Source: Spirochaetota bacterium (GTDB taxonomy: Bacteria; Spirochaetota; UBA4802; JAGODF01). From it: a stretch of DNA of 38,880 nucleotides. The position numbers and the translations under genes were made by a program. Location: the NCBI GenBank assembly GCA_026419015.1, contig JAOAAF010000014.1, forward strand, positions 1 to 38,880, in the 5' to 3' direction. Below the pieces are notes generated by a model that worked only from the letters and a program-made list of their open reading frames with translations, searched no databases and was not told the origin of the DNA. Shown one piece after another: positions 18,030 through 25,747 of the stretch; position 1 is the stretch's first letter, and every line of letters starts with the position of its first letter.

Positions 18030-18064
18030 TGCGCTTTAAAAATTAAAGTTAATTTAAAGGCGCA
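18030..18064 (+). repeat. Long inverted repeat (hairpin with single-base bulge)
   Basis: TGCGCTTTAAA (18030-18040) pairs with TTTAAAGGCGCA (18053-18064) through 11 base pairs with one bulged G at 18059 and a 12-base A/T-rich loop. No T-run follows. It is either a structural element of the lipoprotein leader or a protein-binding site. Confidence 0.5.
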
Positions 18065-18073
18065 AAATTCCAC

Positions 18074-18089
18074 GAAGGCATGTGCCTTC
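18074..18089 (+). repeat. Short GC-rich inverted repeat
   Basis: GAAGGCA and TGCCTTC form 7-base arms separated by only two bases. On the minus strand it is preceded by a T-rich run and on the plus strand followed by A-rich sequence, so it is not a terminator in either direction. The tight symmetry is typical of a dimeric repressor operator, but this is unproven. Confidence 0.4.
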
Positions 18090-18249
18090 AAATTAAAAAA
18101 GAGAAATAAATAAATTTTGCGATTTGTCTTTCGCAAGCCTTATCATAAAAACAACAAAAATAAAATAATAAGCGGGGTAATCGTAAATAAAAAGAGCGTT
18201 TTTCATTTTTGGGAAGCGCAGAAGGGGGAGAAGCGGAGTCTGCCTTTGC

Positions 18250-18263
18250 AACAATGCATTGTT
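18250..18263. repeat. Perfect 14-base palindrome upstream of lipoprotein start
   Basis: AACAATGCATTGTT is fully self-complementary and ends 8 bases before the GGAGGAGG ribosome-binding site of the lipoprotein at 18284. It could be an operator or an RNA hairpin that modulates initiation. Chance occurrence cannot be excluded. Confidence 0.4.
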
Positions 18264-18283
18264 ATATTTGGGAGGAGGTTTTC

Positions 18284-19915
18284 ATGAAAATTTTTAATTT
18301 CCGATCAGATTTTTCTTTCGGGCCAATCGTGTTATTTTTCCTGCTTAGCTTTTCGCTCATTCAATGCAGCGATGAGAGCGACAACACAACAGGCGATTAC
18401 TCAATAGCAGATGAAAAAATAAGCATTTCCTCTACCTATGTTTCAATTAAACTTTCTTGGTCAAGTATTGGTTTGTGGCAAGAATTGTATCGGTCAGAAA
18501 ACGATGGTGAGTTTGAGTATTTGGAAATTGTGTGGAGCGCTTCAGAATACGAGGATTTCGAGGTTTATCCGAATACTCGCTATCGATATAAGATAATTGA
18601 TGATGATTCTCGTTGTGCCACTGCACCTTCTGATGAAATAGCGGTAAAGCCAGTCGAAACGCCTACCACGTTTATGGTAAATCCGGATGGATATTCTTCA
18701 ATAAAGGTTTCTTTTTCAATAATTCCCGCAAATGCGGAACATGACATTTTATATAGGCTATTTCGATCCGAAAATAATTCTACATTTAATGAAATAAAAA
18801 ATCAGATTGTGTATAAACAGGATGTTCCTGCACAGATACCAGTTGGCACAGTCGTGAGCTACGCCGATAAGACAATTAATCCAGCAAAAACATATTATTA
18901 TAAAATTAAGTGCGATATTGTTGATCGTTATGACTATAATGGAATTTTTTACAGCGTTACTGACACGAAAGAAGCGCGAATTACACCCCCACCCGCACCG
19001 GCAAATTTAACAGTCAATACCTCAAGTGGGCAGATGCAACTTTCATGGAATGAAGTCTCTTCGGTTACAGGGTATAAGATTTACCGCTCCATTGATGATA
19101 ATACCTATTCGCAGGTTGGCAGCGTGAATTCGGCAAGCACGCTCACTTTCACAGATCTCTCTGCAGGACCGGCAACCACCTATTATTATAAGGTGGCTGC
19201 GTATGTCGGTTCGCTTAACGGTGAAATGAGCGAAAAAACAAGTGGTCAAATCGATATAAATAATTATATTCCCGGAAAGCCGTCAGCTACCTCTGGGACA
19301 TCGGTAAAAATTTCGTGGCAAATGATTGAAGACATCGATGGCTATCGGCTTTATAGAAGCACTGCCTCGGATGGGACCTATACTCAAATAGGGGGCGACT
19401 TATCGAAAACACCGAAGGCTTCAACCTACATTGCCGGAACCAATGATATTATCTACTATTACAAAATTGCAGTATTGAAAAATGGTACTGAATCGCAGAA
19501 AAGTGCCTATTGCCAAGCAAGAAAAGTAAAATACGGCGCAGACAGTTATGAAGATGATGATTCGGAGTACACTGCGAAATTAATAGCATTGTCACCGACG
19601 TATATGTCGGAAACTCAAACGCACACATTAGATATTGATGATGAATATCCGTGGGGTGGTGATTACTTCATCGTTCAAAATAAATTTCAGTATTCTTCGT
19701 ATTACATAAAAGTTACTTTTACTGAAATTGATTTTAATGGGAACTCAAAATTAGTGATTGCAAGCGGTTACGATTATGTAGATATTAATGCACCTGGGCA
19801 ATGGGTTAAGTCTAGTACAAAAATAAGTCCTGGTGCAAAGTGGATATGTCAAGTTTATCGGAAAGAGAAAAATACCATGCAGTATAAAATAAAATTTGAA
19901 CTCGTATCTAATTGA
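18284..19915 (+). CDS. Lipoprotein with fibronectin type III repeats and PPC-like C-terminal domain
   Basis: This is a 543-residue predicted lipoprotein. Its hydrophobic N-terminus ends in SLIQC, again with Gln at -1, so the mature protein should be anchored in the envelope and possibly surface-exposed. Four fibronectin-III-like modules follow, roughly residues 25-115, 120-230, 234-326 and 325-412. They show the usual core (SWNEVSSVTGYKIYRS, TTYYYKVAA, SWQMIEDIDGYRLYRS). The last 125 residues, beginning ADSYEDDDSEYTA, resemble a pre-peptidase C-terminal (PPC/Big) beta-sandwich. There is no enzyme domain, so a binding or adhesive role is likely. ATG 18284 has an excellent ribosome-binding site, GGAGGAGG at 18271-18278; an upstream in-frame start near 18209 would disrupt the signal peptide. 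A second, broken lipoprotein gene follows. Confidence 0.85.
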   Translation: MKIFNFRSDFSFGPIVLFFLLSFSLIQCSDESDNTTGDYSIADEKISISSTYVSIKLSWSSIGLWQELYRSENDGEFEYLEIVWSASEYEDFEVYPNTRYRYKIIDDDSRCATAPSDEIAVKPVETPTTFMVNPDGYSSIKVSFSIIPANAEHDILYRLFRSENNSTFNEIKNQIVYKQDVPAQIPVGTVVSYADKTINPAKTYYYKIKCDIVDRYDYNGIFYSVTDTKEARITPPPAPANLTVNTSSGQMQLSWNEVSSVTGYKIYRSIDDNTYSQVGSVNSASTLTFTDLSAGPATTYYYKVAAYVGSLNGEMSEKTSGQIDINNYIPGKPSATSGTSVKISWQMIEDIDGYRLYRSTASDGTYTQIGGDLSKTPKASTYIAGTNDIIYYYKIAVLKNGTESQKSAYCQARKVKYGADSYEDDDSEYTAKLIALSPTYMSETQTHTLDIDDEYPWGGDYFIVQNKFQYSSYYIKVTFTEIDFNGNSKLVIASGYDYVDINAPGQWVKSSTKISPGAKWICQVYRKEKNTMQYKIKFELVSN

Positions 19916-19991
19916 TAGCTTTTCGAGCAATTGATGGTGTGAGATTGAAAATTTAAAAAAGGTGACAAATAGCATTTGAGAGGAAAAATTT

Positions 19992-20317
19992 ATGAAAAGA
20001 ATTGTATTATGTGCCAGCCTTTTGGCAATTGCGTTAGTGTGCAGCGCATGCAGCGAGGATGATCCGCAAGTTCGCGTTCAGACGATGTTCGTTTCAATTA
20101 CTTATGGCATTAAGTTTCAAGATGCAGATGGGGACCAATTGGATCCAATATTACTACGAATTATCAAGAAACCGATCCAGGAATGCATTGTGTGCAATTG
20201 AAAAACGAACGCGGTGAATGGGTAAATGCAACTGAGGGGGAATTGGGCCCGGTAAAAATGGATAAAAAGTATACGTTGATGGTGTCTTCTTCAAGTGTGT
20301 ATTTACGCGAAGATTAG
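19992..20317 (+). pseudogene. Small lipoprotein gene with a one-base frameshift
   Basis: A gene starts well: GAGAGG is 8 bases before ATG 19992, and the signal peptide MKRIVLCASLLAIALVCSAC is of lipoprotein type. The original frame stops at 20201 after 69 residues, the last 18 looking random. A different frame, open from about 20147 to the stop at 20317, reads NITTNYQETDPGMHCVQL and continues with protein-like composition (GEWVNATEGELGP, KYTLMVSSSSVYLRED). Joining the two frames near 20145 (one base lost) gives a plausible lipoprotein of about 107 residues. I see no slippery heptamer, so programmed frameshifting is unlikely. Either the gene is newly broken or the sequence has an error here. 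It lies 76 bases after the fibronectin-III lipoprotein and before a terminator, so the two were probably co-transcribed. Confidence 0.7.
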
Positions 20318-20396
20318 AATTTATTTGAAGATTACGCACGAAAATGCATACGAATTAAACGAGTGAAAGAGAGCGTAACTAAAATGTTTTCGAAAA

Positions 20397-20434
20397 GATT
20401 CCCTCGGCCAAATAGCCGGGGGAATCTTTTTTTT
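20397..20434 (+). terminator. Strong intrinsic terminator, probably bidirectional
   Basis: GATTCCCTCGGC (20397-20408) pairs with GCCGGGGGAATC (20415-20426) over 12 base pairs with one G-T pair and a 6-base loop. Eight T residues follow at 20427-20434. On the opposite strand the same stem is followed by TTTTCG, so it may also stop transcription of the convergent phosphoglucomutase gene. Confidence 0.9.
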
Positions 20435-20456
20435 GTGCACGTTGTATCTTTCGTGC

Positions 20457-22205
20457 TTATATGCGCGAAATTTTTTCAAGGAGCGAATCTTTATACCGTT
20501 CGATTTTTAACTGCAGCGATTTTTTTTGCTGTTCCATGTTATTTTTATTGGCTTTATCTTTTACGCTAAAATAGAATTTTATTTTTGGTTCTGTGCCCGA
20601 GGGGCGCATAGTAATTTTGCTCCCATCTTCAAGGAAAAATTGCAGCACATCTGATTTTGGAAGGTGTGCGATTGCCTTTTCAGTACCGCCTATAAGATCC
20701 TTAGCGATTAGGTTTTTTATATCATGTGCGGCAATCACTTTTATATTTGCGAATTCAGAGGGTGGGTTATTTCTAAATGCGTCCATAATCCGCCGAATTT
20801 GTTCCATGCCTTCAATCCCTTTCAGCGTGAGAGAATGCAAGTCTTCAAGGTAAAGGTGATGTGCAGTGTAAATTTCATCGAGGAAATCAGAAAGAGTGCG
20901 GCCCTGTGTTTTTAGGTAATCGGTCATTTCGGCAAAAAAATAACACGCGCTTATGGCATCTTTGTCGCGCACAAAATCTACGGGTAGGTACCCGTAGCTT
21001 TCTTCGCCGCCAAAAATGAATTGTTCTCCCTTTGCTTCGAGTTCCTTTATTTTCATCGCAATCCATTTAAATCCAGTAAGCACGTTAATTACATTGCATC
21101 CAAACGAATGAGCAATTTCATCTTGCAAATCGGTGGTGACGATCGTTTTTATGATGTTTGCTTTTTTGGGGATGCGCGATGCTTCAGAGAGGCGTTTCAG
21201 CAAATAGTATTCGAGCATTGTTCCGATTTGGTTTCCATTGATGAGCGCATATTCACCGCCAGATGTTTGAAAAGCAACGCCCATTCGATCGGCATCGGGA
21301 TCAGTCGCAAGAACAATATCGGCATTTACTTTTTTTGCTAAATCGAGTGCCATTTGCATTGCAGGTTTTTCTTCAGGATTTGGATATTCCACAGTGGGGA
21401 AATTGCCATCTGGAATTGCTTGCTTTTCCACCAGATGCACATCGGTAAATCCGAAATGCGACAGCACACGAGGTACAATGCGATATCCCGTACCATGAAG
21501 CGGCGAATACACAATTCGTACTGAAGAGGGCGATAGTGGGCGCAGCGCTTTTTTTTCAAGCAACGAAAGGTATTTGTTGATAATCTCTTCGCCGATTGTC
21601 ATCACAAGTCCAGATTTTATTGCATCGTTGAAGGGAATTTTTTTTATTTCAAAAATCGATTGGATCCGCTTTACTTCTTCGATGATTTCTTTGTCTTGTG
21701 GCGGTACTACCTGTCCCCCATCGTCCCAATATACTTTAAAGCCGTTGTATTCGGGTGGATTGTGGCTTGCGGTAATCACCACTCCAGAGACTGCGTTTAA
21801 TTGCCGAATGGCAAAAGAACATAGTGGGGTAGGTGCGATATCGTCAAAGATAAAGGCGCGGATTCCGTTTGCAGCCATTATTGCAGCTGTCTCTTCAAGG
21901 AATTGTCGCGACATTCTGCGGGAATCGCACGCAATTACCACCCCATCGTGTGCGCGATTTTTTTTCACGATGTAGTTGGCAAGCCCTTGTGCCGCCATGC
22001 CCACCGTGTAAATGTTCATGCGATTGGTCCCTGCACCTAAAATGCCACGAAGGCCTCCAGTACCAAATTCGAGAATTGTGTAAAAACGTTCTCTGAGTTC
22101 TTTTTCATTTTTTTCATCGATGAGTTTTTTTATTTCGCTTATTGTATCGTTATCGAAAGGAGGATTGGTCCACTCCTCGATTCGCTTTTGGATTACCTCA
22201 TCCAT
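20457..22205 (-). CDS. pgcA: Phosphoglucomutase / phosphomannomutase
   Basis: This 582-residue alpha-D-phosphohexomutase interconverts glucose 1- and 6-phosphate (or the mannose analogues), feeding cell-envelope and storage polysaccharide synthesis. The length and the N-terminal FGTGGLRGILGAGTNRMN match the PgcA/PGM2-like branch. All four active-site elements are present: phosphoserine loop TASHNPPEYNG, metal loop DPDADRMG, sugar loop GGEESYG and phosphate loop RPSGTEPKIK. ATG 22205 is preferred over ATG 22220 because GGAGGG lies 5 bases upstream of it. It converges on the lipoprotein unit, with the shared terminator between. The exact sugar preference is not visible from motifs. Confidence 0.94.
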   Translation of the reverse strand: MDEVIQKRIEEWTNPPFDNDTISEIKKLIDEKNEKELRERFYTILEFGTGGLRGILGAGTNRMNIYTVGMAAQGLANYIVKKNRAHDGVVIACDSRRMSRQFLEETAAIMAANGIRAFIFDDIAPTPLCSFAIRQLNAVSGVVITASHNPPEYNGFKVYWDDGGQVVPPQDKEIIEEVKRIQSIFEIKKIPFNDAIKSGLVMTIGEEIINKYLSLLEKKALRPLSPSSVRIVYSPLHGTGYRIVPRVLSHFGFTDVHLVEKQAIPDGNFPTVEYPNPEEKPAMQMALDLAKKVNADIVLATDPDADRMGVAFQTSGGEYALINGNQIGTMLEYYLLKRLSEASRIPKKANIIKTIVTTDLQDEIAHSFGCNVINVLTGFKWIAMKIKELEAKGEQFIFGGEESYGYLPVDFVRDKDAISACYFFAEMTDYLKTQGRTLSDFLDEIYTAHHLYLEDLHSLTLKGIEGMEQIRRIMDAFRNNPPSEFANIKVIAAHDIKNLIAKDLIGGTEKAIAHLPKSDVLQFFLEDGSKITMRPSGTEPKIKFYFSVKDKANKNNMEQQKKSLQLKIERYKDSLLEKISRI

Positions 22206-22294
22206 CTCATCCCTCCGCATTTTAAGTTAACTTCTGCTTAATCTTTATGTACATGGTAAAAACGATTATGTCAAACGCAAATAGTAGTGAAATG

Positions 22295-23452
22295 CTAAAT
22301 CCTATTCATCACTTTTTGAGTTATTTCGTCAAGTGCGCTTTTTGTGGGGACATATTGCACTTTGATGCTTTCGAGCATCTCGAATCCGCACGAAGAAAGC
22401 GCTTCCTCAACCAATGCAATGCTTTGGCCGCCCCAACCAAATGATCCAAACGCAAGTGCTTTTCGCCCCTTTGGCGCAAGGCCTTTTAAGTATGTGAGAA
22501 ATGCGCTCACTGTTGGGAGCATGTTGTTGTTGAGAGTGGGTGAACCAACACAAATGTATTCAGCAGTTAAAAGTTCAGTCATGATGTCCGAAATGTGGTT
22601 GTGCTGCAAGCTCAACAGTTGTGGGTAATATCCCTTCTTTTCGAATGCGCGATAAATTGCATGGGCGATCATTTCAGTGGATTTCCACATCGTGTCGTAT
22701 ACGATGAGCGCTTTTTTTTCGGTTGTATTGGTTGCCCATTGCGCGTATTTCCCAATGATGTCGTTTACATGCGTGCGCCAGATGATGCCATGACTTGGTG
22801 CGATGATATCAATTGAAAGGTTCTCTGCTGCGTGCAGTGCTTTTTGTACCTGGTTTCCGTATGGCAGCACGATGTTGGCATAGTATTTCTTGGCTTCCTC
22901 CATGATGATGTCCAAGGAATATTCCTCTTCGAAGCGCTCGCTCGTTGCGATGTGTTGCCCGAATGCGTCGTTTGAAAAAAGAATTTTCTCTTCTGGGCAG
23001 TAAGCAAACATGTTATCGGGCCAGTGCACCATCGGAGTGAGAATGAACGTTAGCGAACGCGCGCCAAGGGAAATTGTTTCTCCATTTGATATTGCGCGAA
23101 GCGGAAGTTGGCCAAAGTGGAGAGGAAGGCCTTTTGCTCCATTTGGCGAGGTGATAATCTCTGCATTGGGAGCAATCTGCCTCATATGAGGAATTGCACC
23201 AGAGTGATCCATCTCTACGTGATTGGAAATGATGATGTCGATTGCCGAAGGATCGATTACCGAAGTAATTCTCTCAAGCATCTCATCGATTAAATAGTAT
23301 TTCACTGTATCGATAAGAGCAATTTTTTTATCAACAATGAGATATGCATTGTACGTTGAACCGCGTTGAGTAAGATATCCGTGAAAGTTGCGCAAATTCC
23401 AATCAATACCCCCAACCCAATATATTCCTTCTTTTAATGCGATTGCTTTCAT
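22295..23452 (-). CDS. fprA: A-type flavoprotein (flavodiiron protein) FprA
   Basis: This 385-residue flavodiiron protein reduces O2 to water and/or NO to N2O, protecting anaerobes. The N-terminal metallo-beta-lactamase-like domain has all diiron ligands: HVEMDH (His-x-Glu-x-Asp-His), the histidine in MVHWPDNM, Asp in FSNDAFGQH, and His in APSHGIIWR. The C-terminal flavodoxin domain (about residue 250 onward) has the FMN loop VYDTMWKSTEMIA. No rubredoxin domain is appended. ATG 23452 fits best, with AGAGG 8 bases upstream; ATG 23458 and TTG 23470 are alternatives. It has its own consensus-like promoter, so it is probably transcribed separately from the PH-domain protein. The presence of FprA supports an anaerobic or microaerophilic lifestyle. 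Confidence 0.95.
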   Translation of the reverse strand: MKAIALKEGIYWVGGIDWNLRNFHGYLTQRGSTYNAYLIVDKKIALIDTVKYYLIDEMLERITSVIDPSAIDIIISNHVEMDHSGAIPHMRQIAPNAEIITSPNGAKGLPLHFGQLPLRAISNGETISLGARSLTFILTPMVHWPDNMFAYCPEEKILFSNDAFGQHIATSERFEEEYSLDIIMEEAKKYYANIVLPYGNQVQKALHAAENLSIDIIAPSHGIIWRTHVNDIIGKYAQWATNTTEKKALIVYDTMWKSTEMIAHAIYRAFEKKGYYPQLLSLQHNHISDIMTELLTAEYICVGSPTLNNNMLPTVSAFLTYLKGLAPKGRKALAFGSFGWGGQSIALVEEALSSCGFEMLESIKVQYVPTKSALDEITQKVMNRI

Positions 23453-23490
23453 TTTCATATCCTCTATCAAATAAAATTGTGCGTTGCTCG

Positions 23491-23519
23491 ATTACCGATG
23501 TTGGGTCAAATACTGTCAA
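23491..23519 (-). promoter_or_regulatory. Promoter for fprA
   Basis: On the minus strand a perfect TTGACA (plus-strand TGTCAA, 23514-23519) is followed after 17 bases by GGTAAT (plus-strand ATTACC, 23491-23496). Transcription would start about 30 bases before the fprA ribosome-binding site. No operator-like symmetry is obvious next to it. Confidence 0.65.
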
Positions 23520-23543
23520 GTATGTTACAAATGTAATTGTTTT

Positions 23544-24146
23544 TTATTTTCGCGCATGAGCTAAATCGATGATTCGCTGAATAGCCCGATACGCATCTTT
23601 CGGCTGTGGAATATCTACGATGCGAATCCCACTTCGCAAGGATCCAGTTTTTTCGCCTTTTGCTGCAGTTGAAAGCACAATCGTGCCAAGGTTAAAAAGT
23701 CGATCCCAGAAGCTTTGTTGCAAATTAACTTCGATAATGTTATCAAGGTTTATAATTTTATGCTGGGTGGAAAACAATCCTTCTTCGCATTCGAGATGAT
23801 CTCGGTAAAATCGATATTCGGTTCGTGAATATCTTTGGAGGATGAGAAACGTCGCAATCGCTGGAGTGAGAATGAAAAAAATAGCACCAATAATAATTGC
23901 AACTATCCATGGATTAATTGTCAACTCAAAATAATCAATGAGAAAAAAACTTACAATACCAAAAACGACTGTACCCCATAATGTAAAAAAGATTTGCACG
24001 GGTATTACAGAAATGAGCACGGAAAGAGGAGAAAACAATGGTTTTACAATAAGTTGTGGTGTGCCAAAGCTTTCTAACATATAACCACAGTTTGAACAGT
24101 ATTTTGCATCATCGGAAATCGGTGCCGCACAATTTGCACAGTTCAT
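23544..24146 (-). CDS. Zinc-ribbon membrane protein with bacterial PH domain
   Basis: This 200-residue protein starts with a zinc ribbon (CANC ... CSNC, residues 3-20). Two hydrophobic segments follow (about 40-75 and 80-105), then a C-terminal bacterial PH-like (YdbS/DUF304, bPH_2) domain with RTEYRFYRDHLECEEG and KIINLDNIIEVNLQQSF. Such proteins sit in the inner membrane with the PH domain in the cytoplasm; their function is largely unknown. GGAGG lies 6 bases before ATG 24146, giving a secure start. It has its own likely promoter at 24187-24214. It belongs to a run of minus-strand genes for cysteine-containing proteins, but nothing ties it functionally to FprA downstream. Confidence 0.85.
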   Translation of the reverse strand: MNCANCAAPISDDAKYCSNCGYMLESFGTPQLIVKPLFSPLSVLISVIPVQIFFTLWGTVVFGIVSFFLIDYFELTINPWIVAIIIGAIFFILTPAIATFLILQRYSRTEYRFYRDHLECEEGLFSTQHKIINLDNIIEVNLQQSFWDRLFNLGTIVLSTAAKGEKTGSLRSGIRIVDIPQPKDAYRAIQRIIDLAHARK

Positions 24147-24186
24147 TCAGGCCCTCCAAATCCAAAAAAATTGCCGTTTACGCCAC

Positions 24187-24214
24187 ATCGTATTGTAAAT
24201 TGAACGCTTGTCAA
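24187..24214 (-). promoter_or_regulatory. Promoter for the zinc-ribbon/PH protein gene
   Basis: On the minus strand a perfect TTGACA (plus-strand TGTCAA, 24209-24214) is followed after 16 bases by TACGAT (plus-strand ATCGTA, 24187-24192), which matches four of six -10 positions. The start of transcription would be about 30 bases before the GGAGG ribosome-binding site. Confidence 0.55.
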
Positions 24215-24288
24215 GAGCAATACTTAAATTTCTATTGTCGTCGCGTTATGGATGGCAGAATGAACTTTCAGGCGATGTGCGATGTTTT

Positions 24289-24447
24289 TTATTGCGATTG
24301 TTGCAAAGAGTGCTCGATAGGGCAGGAAAGCACTTCGCCATTGAAAACAATTTTGTATTCGATTTCGTTGCCGAATCGGCACAGGGCACTGTCGGCAATT
24401 GCATTGAGGTGGTAGTGGCATTTTTTACATTCTGTTATTTTCATCAT
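24289..24447 (-). CDS. Small four-cysteine protein A, paralogue of its neighbour
   Basis: This 52-residue protein has no recognised family. The sequence opens MMKITECKKCHYHL and has cysteines at 7, 10, 23 and 42, the last in CP. The arrangement (CxxC, then two more cysteines) suggests a single zinc or iron site. A start at ATG 24447 or 24444 is supported by AGGGA upstream; a longer in-frame extension to 24537 adds sequence that does not look conserved. The next gene upstream (24510-24671) encodes a similar protein with the same CxxCx[YF]H start, the same 12-residue spacing to the third cysteine and the same final CP. That shared pattern is the main evidence that both are real. Confidence 0.7.
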   Translation of the reverse strand: MMKITECKKCHYHLNAIADSALCRFGNEIEYKIVFNGEVLSCPIEHSLQQSQ

Positions 24448-24509
24448 CGGTTTCCCTAAAAAACGCTTGTTATTATACATATCGAAATTTTTCAAATAAT
24501 TTTTAGCAT

Positions 24510-24671
24510 TTATTTGTTTTGGAAATCCAATGGGCAAAATACAACTTCTTGTAAACCAAATTCAGTAGTTACAATTGGCAAAAGAATTTTCTCGTGCAGG
24601 CAATGGCATATTATATAATTGATTTCTTCCGCGCAATGGAAATAGCATACTCGGCAATCTTCTACACGCAT
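24510..24671 (-). CDS. Small cysteine-rich protein B, paralogue of its neighbour
   Basis: This 53-residue protein begins MRVEDCRVCYFHC, with cysteines at 6, 9, 13, 22, 24 and 46; 6, 9, 22 and 46 correspond to the four cysteines of protein A 62 bases downstream. Both share a basic second residue, an acidic residue before the first Cys, C-x2-C-x-[YF]-H, an isoleucine- or leucine-rich centre and a terminal C-P-[LI]-[DE]. ATG 24671 has AAGG 6 bases upstream. A tandem gene duplication with divergence explains the pair. The function is unknown; a metal-binding knuckle is likely, possibly for nucleic acid or protein contacts. Confidence 0.7.
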   Translation of the reverse strand: MRVEDCRVCYFHCAEEINYIICHCLHEKILLPIVTTEFGLQEVVFCPLDFQNK

Positions 24672-24800
24672 TGCATGCCTTCTCCATTTAAAAGAAAGTG
24701 AATTGGCCGTTGCGATGTAGTGTTGCACGCAAATGTTATTGCTGATTCAATGGGAATTGAGCTGATGAGGTATAATCCAGTTCTTGAATTTGGCAAAATA

Positions 24801-25724
24801 TTATTTAAAGGCATACATTACCATTGAGCTTGTTGTGCAAAAATTTCCAAAGTGTATTTTGCTTATATAATGATATGCGGCAATTCTCATCCATTTGCGG
24901 TAATCAAGAAAGGATTTGAAATCGCCTTGGGATTTTCGCAACTTGGGCCACAGGCCAAATTCCACAGGATGAAATGTTTTAATGCGAGTAAAACCTACCG
25001 CAGAAAGAAGATTGGCAAGAGTGCGTTTTGGGAAATACGAAAGATGCCCGGGCATATAATATGCATACCGTTCGCCCAACAGTTTTGCCTGCAATCCTTC
25101 CATATTTGCGGTCTGTATTACCAGCAATCCGCCTTTTTGAAGAAGCCGATAGCATTCCTTAATCGCAAAAACTGGATTGGGAAGATGCTCTAACACTTCG
25201 ATCATGGTGATGACAAGAAAAGAGTCGTGAGGGAAAGAGTGGTTCTCAAGCGTTCCATGGTGGATGCGATTCCCGAACTTCTTTTTTGCGTATAAACCCG
25301 CATATTCCGACGGTTCAATTCCAGCTACTTCAAAGTATTTTGATGCGGCGCCAAGGAATCCACCAAATGCACAACCAATGTCGAGCAGATTTCCTCCACG
25401 GATGTATTTGCGAATAATGTTGAGGCGCGCTTCCCACACGTGCTGAAAATAACGCTCCTTTGACCGTTCATCGCAATATGAATATTCAGCATTGCCTGTA
25501 AAATATTCTTTTGTATAGAAGGATTGTATAAATTCATCGCGGAATCGCGGATTCATAAACATAAAACCGCAGTCGGCACAGCGATCAACAGTAAAAGGAA
25601 TGCTCCATCGCTTAATCGTATGGGCAGGATAAATGATATGCGAACTGCACAGCGGGCAATCATTTCTTCGGTTTTCAAAAATATTGGCATTGGATTGTAA
25701 CATGGATGTAGTGTCCGCAATCAT
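24801..25724 (-). CDS. Zinc-ribbon SAM-dependent methyltransferase
   Basis: This is a 307-residue class I methyltransferase. Residues 20-55 carry a four-cysteine zinc ribbon (CPLC ... CADCG). The Rossmann-fold domain follows, with SAM motif I LLDIGCAFGGFLG, the acidic end of strand 2 in VAGIEPSEY, and motif IV-like VITMIEVLEHLPNP. Proteins of this build are often found in gene sets for polysaccharide or small-molecule modification; the substrate is not predictable. ATG 25724 has AAAGGA 7 bases upstream and is preferred over a start at 25823 inside the ligase gene. It begins 23 bases after the RimK-like gene and closes the protease/7TM/ligase operon, so it may modify the ligase product (inference). 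Confidence 0.85.
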   Translation of the reverse strand: MIADTTSMLQSNANIFENRRNDCPLCSSHIIYPAHTIKRWSIPFTVDRCADCGFMFMNPRFRDEFIQSFYTKEYFTGNAEYSYCDERSKERYFQHVWEARLNIIRKYIRGGNLLDIGCAFGGFLGAASKYFEVAGIEPSEYAGLYAKKKFGNRIHHGTLENHSFPHDSFLVITMIEVLEHLPNPVFAIKECYRLLQKGGLLVIQTANMEGLQAKLLGERYAYYMPGHLSYFPKRTLANLLSAVGFTRIKTFHPVEFGLWPKLRKSQGDFKSFLDYRKWMRIAAYHYISKIHFGNFCTTSSMVMYAFK

Positions 25725-25747
25725 TATCGCATCCTTTCGAGAGAATT

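Larger units (their letters stand above)
17923..18283 (+). other. Intergenic region with several inverted repeats
   Basis: There are 361 bases without a convincing gene between ybeY and the fibronectin-III lipoprotein. Three hairpin-forming repeats (18030-18064, 18074-18089, 18117-18136) and a 14-base palindrome (18250-18263) lie in order. None is followed by a T-run on the plus strand, so they do not look like terminators. The motif GCGGGGGTAATTTAT at about 18004 and GCGGGGTAATCGTAA at about 18172 resemble each other. The region could hold a structured leader, a small RNA or decayed sequence; I cannot choose. Confidence 0.5.

Noticed and set aside
17970-18040. A possible 21-codon leader peptide beginning at a GTG in AGGGAGTG
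   Set aside because: The start codon lies within the supposed ribosome-binding site with no spacing, and the peptide has no regulatory codon run.
18074-18136. Hairpins considered as the terminator of phoH-pgpH-ybeY
   Set aside because: Neither is followed by a T-run on the plus strand.
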